IMG/VR virus record: IMGVR_UViG_3300027851_000016
Coordinates: 1-64,000 of that record
Length of the DNA: 64,000 nucleotides
DNA from: a virus
Strand: one strand, 5' to 3'
Shown piece after piece: positions 57,284-64,000 of this stretch (position 1 is its first letter; every line of letters starts with the position of its first letter). Under the pieces are notes generated by a model that had not been told where the DNA came from, made no database searches, and saw nothing but the letters and a program-made list of their open reading frames with translations. Both the position numbers and the translations under genes were made by a program.

Positions 57284-58105
57284 ATGGCAAGTCAGACCAA
57301 GAAGGGCTATCTGCGTGGATGCCGGGGTATCCTCATCACTGAGTTGAACGCAGATGGCAGCATGCCTGCGTCCCCGACCAAGCTGTGGGTGGACACGGCG
57401 CAAGAAGCGTCCATCGAGGCCGAAGTCGTTGAGGGCGAAACCAGTGACCTGCGCGGCGGGGACCACCTGCTCGTCCAGGTGACGGAGAACGATGTCACCG
57501 TGGGTGTGAACGTGGACTTCACCGACGCGAAGTTCGACGCGGCGTTGCTGGAGATGATTCTCGGTGGTTCCCTGGTGCTCGATGGCGCTGAAATCATCGG
57601 GTGGGAGGCTCCGCTGGTCGCTGACCAGACAGCTGCTATCCCGTTCCAGGCCGAACTGTATGTGCAGTCGTTCAACTCCGAGGGTGGTCGGGAAGCGTAC
57701 CTGAAGTACAAGTTCCCGTACTGCGTCGGACGTATGAACGGTATCGAGCACAGCGACCAGGACTGGGGGACACCTGAGTTCTCGCTGAAGGCGCGTGAGA
57801 ATCCGTCCACTGGTGCGGCTTCGTACCGCCGTGAGTTCGTCACGGGTCTGCCGCCGAGCATCACGCTGGTCAAGGCTGGTGGTACGTTCACGCTGGCAAC
57901 GTCGCCCACGGGTATCGTTTCCGCTGGCTCGACTGTCACCGTGCTCATCGACAACCTGGAGAATGGCGGAGCGTTCACGTCCATCGCAGTCGAGGACGCT
58001 GCTGGTACGCCAGTCTCGACCACTACAGTCACGCTTGGCGAAGAGTACACGTTCGTCATGCCCGCGACCGATGCGACCGTCACGGTCACCATCACCGTCA
58101 CGTAG
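57284..58105 (+). CDS. major tail (tube) protein with Ig-like C-terminus
   Basis: ATG 57284 lies two bases after the previous stop, with gagaggaggag upstream. The 273-residue protein has a tail-tube-like core (KLWVDTAQEASIEAEVVEGE, NDVTVGVNVDFTDAKFDAAL, GGREAYLKYKFPYCVGRM). From residue ~190 an Ig-like domain follows (TLATSPTGIVSAGSTVTVLI, YTFVMPATDATVTVTITVT), as often decorates siphovirus tail tubes. Position before the chaperones and tape measure supports the call. Confidence 0.78.
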   Translation: MASQTKKGYLRGCRGILITELNADGSMPASPTKLWVDTAQEASIEAEVVEGETSDLRGGDHLLVQVTENDVTVGVNVDFTDAKFDAALLEMILGGSLVLDGAEIIGWEAPLVADQTAAIPFQAELYVQSFNSEGGREAYLKYKFPYCVGRMNGIEHSDQDWGTPEFSLKARENPSTGAASYRREFVTGLPPSITLVKAGGTFTLATSPTGIVSAGSTVTVLIDNLENGGAFTSIAVEDAAGTPVSTTTVTLGEEYTFVMPATDATVTVTITVT

Positions 58106-58150
58106 CACCAGGCTGGTTCCGTTCGCTGATAGGACATGTGAGGAGTTGCT

Positions 58151-58468
58151 ATGGCTCAGCTGATTCACTGCGACAACTGTGGAGTGACCTTCAGTCTGGA
58201 GGGTGTGCGGCTGGTCGAGGAACGCCTCGTTGCAAATAGGACAGGGACGTACTTTGCCTGCCCCGTGTGTGGCCACAAGTACCCAGTCGGGAGTGTCACC
58301 GACAAGGGTGCCGAGTTGCGGACAAAGCTGCAGGAGACGCGCAGCAGGTTCGGCAAGGCCCGCCCAGGGGCAGGCAAGGTAGCCCTGCAGAAACAGTTCG
58401 ACCGACTGCTGGTCGAGTACCAGCGCGAGGTCACAGGACCGTACACAGAAGGAGAGGTACTGCAATGA
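58151..58468 (+). CDS. zinc-ribbon protein in tail module (105 aa)
   Basis: ATG 58151 follows gtgaggagttgct. LIHCDNCGVTFSLEG and YFACPVCGHKYPVGS form a C2-C2 zinc ribbon at the N-terminus, followed by a basic helix (LRTKLQETRSRFGKA). This is unusual between a tail tube and the chaperones. It may be a specialised first chaperone component or an unrelated passenger. Confidence 0.65.
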   Translation: MAQLIHCDNCGVTFSLEGVRLVEERLVANRTGTYFACPVCGHKYPVGSVTDKGAELRTKLQETRSRFGKARPGAGKVALQKQFDRLLVEYQREVTGPYTEGEVLQ

Positions 58469-58977
58469 GTGACGAGCACACGCTGACACCTGTCGGCGGT
58501 TACCAGCCTGCTGGCGACCCGCTGCCAGTCAATCCCCCGCAGGGCAAGAAGATGCCCGCTGAGGTAATCAGCGTCGCAGAGCTTCAGGAGAGGGCTGCGG
58601 GTACGCCCATCGAGATTCCCGACTGGTTGCCACACAAGACCATCTGGGTGCGTGTGCGACCCATCGACATGACCCCGCACATGCTCAAGCTGAATGCCCT
58701 GCCCAACACGCTGAAGGCAGCGGCAACTGAGGTGTTCCATGGCGAGGCCAGTGATTCGAAGACCGCTGCGAAGAGGGCACTGGAGGAGACTGGCAGTGAC
58801 AACATCGAGCTGATGCTTCCGATTCTTGATGGCATCGCTGCGGATGTACTGGTGCAGCCCTCGTACACGGAGATTCAGGCGCTGCTCCCACTCACCCTGA
58901 ACCAGAAGATGGCCCTGTTCAAGTTTGCAATGGGGGGACTCGACAGCCTTGAGTCCTTTCGTTCGGGACTCGGATAG
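58465..58977 (+). CDS. tail assembly chaperone, short form (170 aa)
   Basis: ATG 58465 overlaps the preceding gene. The N-terminus is disordered; the rest is helical (HMLKLNALPNTLKAAATEVF, LTLNQKMALFKFAMGG). Its position directly before the tape measure and its small partner ORF suggest the gpG-type chaperone that coats the tape measure during tail assembly. Near its end is a run of six G (58932-58937) where ribosomes may change frame into the 59158 ORF. Confidence 0.7.
   Translation: MSDEHTLTPVGGYQPAGDPLPVNPPQGKKMPAEVISVAELQERAAGTPIEIPDWLPHKTIWVRVRPIDMTPHMLKLNALPNTLKAAATEVFHGEASDSKTAAKRALEETGSDNIELMLPILDGIAADVLVQPSYTEIQALLPLTLNQKMALFKFAMGGLDSLESFRSGLG
58932..58937 (+). promoter_or_regulatory. 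candidate programmed frameshift site
   Basis: A run of six G precedes the chaperone stop by 38 bases. The downstream frame (+1, equivalent to -2) is open from 58901 to 59158. Slippage of two bases on the G run, or a +1 shift anywhere in 58901-58977, would fuse the two products. Site and direction are inferred. Confidence 0.4.
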
Positions 58978-58978
58978 G

Positions 58979-59158
58979 ATGACCGAACTGGTCGGGATTG
59001 CCCGCCTGTTCAATGTAAGACCTAGCTCGCTGATACACGGTCTGTCCTCGTGGGAAGCGTACTGCTTCGACACGGCAGCAGCCGTTTATGTGATAGAACT
59101 GGACAAGGGTAGCAAGCCGATAAGGAGCGCGGAAGACGCAAGCACCTGGCTACTCTAG
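58979..59158 (+). CDS. tail assembly chaperone, T segment
   Basis: ATG 58979 would give 59 residues, but the frame is open from 58901, allowing expression as a frameshift extension of the chaperone. The sequence RMTELVGIARLFNVRPSSLI and SSWEAYCFDTAAAVYVIEL is the type seen in gpT parts of siphovirus chaperones. In such systems the short and long forms are made at a fixed ratio. It ends 15 bases before the tape measure. Confidence 0.65.
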   Translation: MTELVGIARLFNVRPSSLIHGLSSWEAYCFDTAAAVYVIELDKGSKPIRSAEDASTWLL

Positions 59159-59173
59159 GAGAGGAGGCACGGC

Positions 59174-62107
59174 ATGCCGACTGCAGCAGGCTCTCTCGGT
59201 ACGCTGTACGCCGAGCTTCGTCTCATGCTCGATAAGTTCAATGCTGATGTCGCTGAGGCCCGACTCAAGATGCAGGGCTTCAGCGACGATGCTGTAAGTG
59301 ACATCGGGCGCATCAGTCAGGTCGGTGGGTCGCTTCAGAAGGTCGGCACGGCAATGACACTCGGCCTGACGGTACCCATCGTCGCCATCGGTACGGCTGC
59401 GGTGAAGACGGGTATGGAGTTCGACGCGGCCATGTCCCTCGTCCGTGCGGTGTCCGACGTGACTGGTGCGGAGTTCCAGCAACTGCGTGACCTGGCTATC
59501 GAGATGGGCAAGGAGACGAAGTTCTCGGCCCTCGAAGCTGCAGAGGCTATGGGTGAGCTGGGCAAGCTGGGCTTCACCGCGTCAGAACAGATGTCTGCGC
59601 TCCCTGCCACCCTTGCTCTTGCTGCTGCGGGGTCCACAGAACTGAGTGTGGCTGCTGAGATAGTGGCCAAGACCATGAACGCCTTCGGTGAGTCGGCTGA
59701 CCAGACGACACGGTACGCCGATGTGTTCGCCAAGGCTGCGGCCATCGGTGCTCTTGATGTGACCACGATGGGTGAGGCACTGTCCTACGCGGCCCCAGCT
59801 GCGGCTGCGATGGGGTACACGCTCGAAGACACGACTGCCATCCTTGCTGTGTTTGCTGACGCGGGGCAGGACAGCACACGTGCGGGTACCCTGATGGAAG
59901 CGATGATGCGTGACCTGAAGGCATCCGCCATCGAAGCTGGTGGCACACTTGATGTGTTGAGTGCTTCAGGAGAGCTAGTCAAGGTGGCCATGTACGATGC
60001 GGCTGGTGAGACAAGGCCGTTCGTGGACATTCTGGCTGACCTTGAAGTGGCTACTGCGGGCATGTCGGACGCGCAGCGGGACGCGGCACTGTCTCAGATT
60101 GCGAACACGAAGAGTCTCCGTGGTTTGAACATCCTGCTTGGGAAGGGGTCCGAGTACCTGGCGAACTACACGGATGCCATCTATGACAGCGAGGGTGCTG
60201 GCGATGCCATGGCGAAGACCATGATGGACAACCTCGCTGGTGCGGTGGAGGAGTTCAAGGGGTCTGTAGAGACTGCCGCCATCGTACTGTCCGACCAACT
60301 GACTCCGTTCATCCGTGAAGCAACAGAGTGGTTGAAGAAGTTCTTCGACTGGTTCATCGAACTGGACGATGGGACGAAGAAGGCCATCGTGGGAGTCTTG
60401 CTGTTCATTGCTGCTCTCGGTCCGCTGCTTGTCATTGTCGGTACGTTCCTGAAGTCGGTCGCGCCAGTCATCACGCTTGTGAATGGTGTGGGTACGGCCC
60501 TGGCAGCGATAGGGCCGACAATCGGCGCTGTCGTGGCTGCGTTCCAGGCTGGTGGACTCGGCGCGGGTCTCGCTTCGATAAGTGCGGCCCTCGGCCCAAT
60601 CGGGTGGGTGGTCCTGGCGCTGGCGGCTCTTGCAGCTGTGGCTGTGGTCGTCTGGAAGAACTGGGACAAGGTGAAGGCCGCGTTTGAGGTCGTTGCACAG
60701 TGGATGGCACCAGTCATCGCCATGTTCAAGAAGACGGTTGAGACCATGGGTACACAGATGGGACCCGTAGTCGAACAACTGAAGAGTGCGTGGGATGCCC
60801 TGAAGGACGCGGTCGAGCCGCTCATGCCTGTATTCGAGTTCCTGGGCAAGTTCATAGGCGGTGTGCTGGTAGTCGCACTCGGCATCCTCATCGGCGTAGT
60901 GAATGGCGTGCTGAGTGCGCTGGCACCGCTCGCCAAGGTATTCGCTGGTCTGGTAGAGGTGATTGCCAATGTCGTGAAGGGCGTGGTTGGACTCGTCAAG
61001 GGACTGCTCACTGGCGACTGGAGTATGGTCGCTGAGGCGTGGGAGGGCATCAAGACTGGCATCGTCAACATCTTCAGTGGTCTGTGGGAGACTGTGAAGG
61101 CATTGCTCGGTGGGTTCTGGACGGGCATCGTGACGTTCTTCAAGTCGTTGGTCCCCGAACTGACGAACTCGATTGGACTGTTCTTCACGGTGACTGTGCC
61201 GCAGTGGTTTGCTGACATGTGGACTAAGGTGACTACGTGGGTGAGCACGGGTATAGCGAACGTCGTGCTGTTCTTCAGCGAGCTGCCTGCAAAGGTTGGG
61301 GTGTTTCTGCTTGACCTGTTCACCGTCCAGATTCCGTACCTGATTGGGTATGGCATAGGCTGGATGATTCGGACCATCGCTGATGGTATTGTCGCGGTCG
61401 TCACATTCTTCATGGAACTGCCCGCGAAGGTTGCGACATGGCTCACAGTCGCAATCACGAACATCACGACCTGGGCGAAGAATGCACACGATACGCTAGT
61501 GACCTGGGTGGGCAATGCCATTGACGCAGTGGTGACGTTCTTCATGAACCTGCCTGGTCGTGTATGGACCTGGCTGCAGGCAACGATAAGCAAGATTGCT
61601 GCTTGGGTGTCCCAGCTTCCTGGGAAGGCACAGGAGGCGGGCACCAGTCTTGTCGATGGGTTCGTTAACTTCGTGGAGACGCTCCCAGGCAAGATGGTCG
61701 GCATCGGCACTGCGGTTGCAAACAAGATAGCTGAGTGGGGAACCGCCTTGTTCAATAAGGCGAAGTCAGTAGCGTCGAGCATCTGGGAGGGGTTCAAGGA
61801 CGGGCTTGGTATCCACTCGCCGTCGTATATCGAAGAGGCGATGGACCGCATACTCTCGGAGTCTGCGGGGATGCTCGGTGATATGAAGGGCATCTTTGGG
61901 CAGATGGGCGACCTGAGCGTACAGCCGAACATCGGACTTGCTAGCGCAGCATTCGGTCCTGGTGGTTCAAGCAGTGGGGTGTCCAGCAGTTCAGTGGTGG
62001 GTGATACGTTCCACATCGTACTCGATGCGTCGAAGATGCCGAGTGCGGACTTCGAGGGCCTGTTGGCGAGCCTGCAGATGGCAAAGCAGATGGTTGGGAG
62101 TACGTAA
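59174..62107 (+). CDS. tape measure protein (TP901 type)
   Basis: ATG 59174 follows gagaggaggcacgg. The 977-residue protein has an N-terminal TP901-type tape measure core (MEFDAAMSLVRAVSDVTGAE, AMGELGKLGFTASEQM, RYADVFAKAAAIGALDVTTM). Hydrophobic segments follow between ~390 and 600, then amphipathic Trp-rich repeats (ELPAKVATWLTVAITNITTW). The C-terminus has GIHSPSYIEEAMDRIL. At about 1.5 angstrom per residue it would set a tail of roughly 145 nm. The next gene starts on its stop codon. Confidence 0.92.
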   Translation: MPTAAGSLGTLYAELRLMLDKFNADVAEARLKMQGFSDDAVSDIGRISQVGGSLQKVGTAMTLGLTVPIVAIGTAAVKTGMEFDAAMSLVRAVSDVTGAEFQQLRDLAIEMGKETKFSALEAAEAMGELGKLGFTASEQMSALPATLALAAAGSTELSVAAEIVAKTMNAFGESADQTTRYADVFAKAAAIGALDVTTMGEALSYAAPAAAAMGYTLEDTTAILAVFADAGQDSTRAGTLMEAMMRDLKASAIEAGGTLDVLSASGELVKVAMYDAAGETRPFVDILADLEVATAGMSDAQRDAALSQIANTKSLRGLNILLGKGSEYLANYTDAIYDSEGAGDAMAKTMMDNLAGAVEEFKGSVETAAIVLSDQLTPFIREATEWLKKFFDWFIELDDGTKKAIVGVLLFIAALGPLLVIVGTFLKSVAPVITLVNGVGTALAAIGPTIGAVVAAFQAGGLGAGLASISAALGPIGWVVLALAALAAVAVVVWKNWDKVKAAFEVVAQWMAPVIAMFKKTVETMGTQMGPVVEQLKSAWDALKDAVEPLMPVFEFLGKFIGGVLVVALGILIGVVNGVLSALAPLAKVFAGLVEVIANVVKGVVGLVKGLLTGDWSMVAEAWEGIKTGIVNIFSGLWETVKALLGGFWTGIVTFFKSLVPELTNSIGLFFTVTVPQWFADMWTKVTTWVSTGIANVVLFFSELPAKVGVFLLDLFTVQIPYLIGYGIGWMIRTIADGIVAVVTFFMELPAKVATWLTVAITNITTWAKNAHDTLVTWVGNAIDAVVTFFMNLPGRVWTWLQATISKIAAWVSQLPGKAQEAGTSLVDGFVNFVETLPGKMVGIGTAVANKIAEWGTALFNKAKSVASSIWEGFKDGLGIHSPSYIEEAMDRILSESAGMLGDMKGIFGQMGDLSVQPNIGLASAAFGPGGSSSGVSSSSVVGDTFHIVLDASKMPSADFEGLLASLQMAKQMVGST

Positions 62108-64000
62108 TGGCTACCTGGGGCGCATGGTCACCGAACTCGACCACGACCAAGCGGATGCGTTTGGGCATGGACTTCTGGTACACGGGGGACCCCGCTGCTG
62201 GCTATGTGACAGTCCACAAGATTCTGTATGCGGAGTGCTACTACCGCATCAGTGACACGTCGAACAGTTCAAGCATCAGCGGGACGGCGGGGTCACACTC
62301 TGGGTCGCTGTCGTACGTGTTTCCTGCCGACTACACGACGATTACCGTTTGGGCCGAGCACACTGAGAATGTAGCGGTAGCCTACGGTAGCACGACGTAC
62401 GTCTCGGCTGCTGCGTCCGTGAGTGGTATCGACTACATCGGCTCGTCGTACACCGTTAGCGTGTCCGTCGGCTTGACGCTCCCTGCACGTCCGTACTCAG
62501 CGCCCACTGCCCCGACTATCGGGACGAACACGCGTAACAGTGACGTGTCGAACACGATTGGGTGGACGAACAACGCGACGACAGCAGCCCCGTACACGAA
62601 CCTGTATGTCGAGCGAAGCACCGATGGCGGGTCATACTCACAGGTAGCCTCGCTTGCTGGGAGTGCGACCTCGTACAACGACACGACGACGACGAGCAAC
62701 CACTCGTACAAGTACCGTGTGCGGGCATCGAACTCGGCTGGGTACAGTTCGTACTCGTCCGAATCTGGGGTCACGTACAACACGCCTGCCGCCCCGACGA
62801 ACTGTGTTGCGACCAAGACAGGGGATACGCAGGTGTCCGTGACCTGCACGGACAACTCGAACACGGAGACTGGGTTCACGTGGGAGCACACGACGAACGG
62901 CGGGGCCTCGTGGAGCAGCACTGGCACGACAGGTGCAGGTGTCACCACGATAGTCCACGACCCCGCACCGAGCGGGACTGTCGCGTACCGCGTCAAGGCC
63001 ACCCGTAGTACGCTTGTGTCTGCATGGTCGGCCACGTCGAACAGTGTGACCACGACACAGGCACCTGCTGCACCGACCGTCGCAGCATGGAGTGCGTATT
63101 CGCACACGGGAACGACGAAGCGGGTCAGCTGGACGCACAACTCGCTCGATGGCTCCAGCCAGACGGCAGCGACCATCGTGTACACGCGGGACGGCGTGGA
63201 GACGACGTATGCCCTGAGCGGCTCGCAGGCGTACTACGACATCCCGATTACTGGCTACGCTGCTGCCAAGGTGATAACCGCGAAGGTGCGTACGAAGGGC
63301 CTGCATGCTGATTATGGTCCGTACTCAGCCGTGCAGTCCACGACACTGGCTGACGAGCCGCAAGCGACGATTACGACTCCAGCAGTCGATGCTACTGTCG
63401 TGACCGACGTGCCGCTGGTGGTGGCATGGACGTACACAGATGCGTTGCCACAGTCGTCGTTCGCACTGGCTCTGTACCGTGACGGTCTGCTCGTCCACAC
63501 GTGGACGGGGACCTCTGGTACTGCGCAGTCGATACCTGTGCAATACCTGACAAATGACTCGTCGTTCAGTGTCAGTCTGATGGTCAGGAATGCTGCTGGA
63601 TTCGAGGCGACCGTGGTGCGGACGTTCTCGACCGACTACGTTGCACCGACCGTACCTGAAGTGTATGCGACGTGGGATGTGGATATGCTTGCAGCGCAGG
63701 TAGTCGGGTACGAGGGTGAGCTGGGTGCACTCCCGATGACAGACCACCTCGCGCTATGGCGGCTGGACACAGCAGATGATGGCACCGTCGAGACAGAGGT
63801 GCTCGCGGACCCGTATACGAATGCGAGCACGTTCATCGACTACGTACCTCGATTGAACCAATCGGTGACGTACCGCTGCGTTGCTTTTGCGGCGAACGGT
63901 GCGTACTCGTATGCAGACGTTGCGGTGACGACTACGGCGAATGGGTACTTCGCAGTGAACTTCGGTGATGGGGATGGAGACCTGCTGCGGTTGAAGTGGA
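62107..64000 (+). CDS. tail protein with fibronectin type III-like domains, 3' end outside window
   Basis: ATG 62107 overlaps the tape measure stop (taatg). The frame is open to the window end, at least 631 residues. A beta N-terminal domain is followed by at least two to three fibronectin III-like modules, for example APTAPTIGTNTRNSDVSNTI, NLYVERSTDGGSYSQVA and YKYRVRASNSAGYSSYSSES. Such proteins form the distal tail or tail tip and may touch host glycans. Length and C-terminal function cannot be judged because it is cut off. Confidence 0.8.
   Translation, partial: MATWGAWSPNSTTTKRMRLGMDFWYTGDPAAGYVTVHKILYAECYYRISDTSNSSSISGTAGSHSGSLSYVFPADYTTITVWAEHTENVAVAYGSTTYVSAAASVSGIDYIGSSYTVSVSVGLTLPARPYSAPTAPTIGTNTRNSDVSNTIGWTNNATTAAPYTNLYVERSTDGGSYSQVASLAGSATSYNDTTTTSNHSYKYRVRASNSAGYSSYSSESGVTYNTPAAPTNCVATKTGDTQVSVTCTDNSNTETGFTWEHTTNGGASWSSTGTTGAGVTTIVHDPAPSGTVAYRVKATRSTLVSAWSATSNSVTTTQAPAAPTVAAWSAYSHTGTTKRVSWTHNSLDGSSQTAATIVYTRDGVETTYALSGSQAYYDIPITGYAAAKVITAKVRTKGLHADYGPYSAVQSTTLADEPQATITTPAVDATVVTDVPLVVAWTYTDALPQSSFALALYRDGLLVHTWTGTSGTAQSIPVQYLTNDSSFSVSLMVRNAAGFEATVVRTFSTDYVAPTVPEVYATWDVDMLAAQVVGYEGELGALPMTDHLALWRLDTADDGTVETEVLADPYTNASTFIDYVPRLNQSVTYRCVAFAANGAYSYADVAVTTTANGYFAVNFGDGDGDLLRLKW

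Noticed and set aside
1-64000. tRNA, rRNA, attachment sites or insertion sequences
   Set aside because: No cloverleaf with conserved arms, transposase, integrase or flanking repeats could be recognised by eye; a tRNA search program would be decisive.

Overview
The window is almost entirely phage-like DNA: about 95 tightly packed genes, all on the + strand, most overlapping by 1-20 bases (ATGA/TGATG junctions). The high G+C content, frequent GTG starts and two class 3 inteins (a type best known from actinobacteriophages) suggest a virus or prophage of a high-G+C bacterium, probably an actinomycete. That host call is inference. No integrase, lysis gene, tRNA or ribosomal gene is visible. Genes continue beyond both ends.

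Region 1 (1-8.26 kb) is an early/replication module. It holds the C-terminal part of an SF2 helicase, an HNH nuclease, small Cys-rich proteins, a fused primase/RepA-type helicase, an iteron-like repeat tract with GC-rich hairpins (candidate origin, 5.79-5.95 kb), a RusA resolvase, and tandemly duplicated small genes. Codon choice here is visibly richer in C-ending codons than in the rest of the window.

Region 2 (8.25-27.7 kb) is a second DNA-metabolism module. It encodes an HNH endonuclease, a ssDNA-binding-like protein, a family A DNA polymerase with 3'-5' exonuclease, an SF2 helicase interrupted by an intein, RecA with an inserted zinc finger, a PD-(D/E)XK resolvase, a DUF932 protein, a Cas4/RecB-like nuclease, a RecU-like nuclease, a SpoVS-like protein and many unrecognised small proteins. 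Five promoters of one family (TTGACA-like -35, 17-base spacer, conserved GTTATA three bases before the -10) start the transcription blocks.

Region 3 (27.7-36.75 kb) is a metabolic cassette: a UDP-galactopyranose-mutase-like flavoprotein, a DUF5662 protein, two GT-B glycosyltransferases, a SAM methyltransferase, an ATP-grasp ligase, a WbqC-family protein, a PIG-L deacetylase, a ParB-like protein and a GNAT acetyltransferase. Together they look able to build and decorate an amino-sugar conjugate. This is the most unusual part of the window. An S1-domain protein and a TTGTCAG repeat array follow.

Region 4 (37.8-64 kb) is the virion module: candidate small terminase, small membrane and MazG-like proteins, large terminase with a second intein, T4 gp20-like portal, several decoration/adhesin-like proteins, a minor head protein, a fused prohead protease-scaffold, gp23-like capsid, head-tail connectors, tail tube, tail chaperones with a probable frameshift, TP901-type tape measure and a fibronectin-domain tail protein cut by the window edge. 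No sheath gene is recognised, so a long non-contractile tail is likely.
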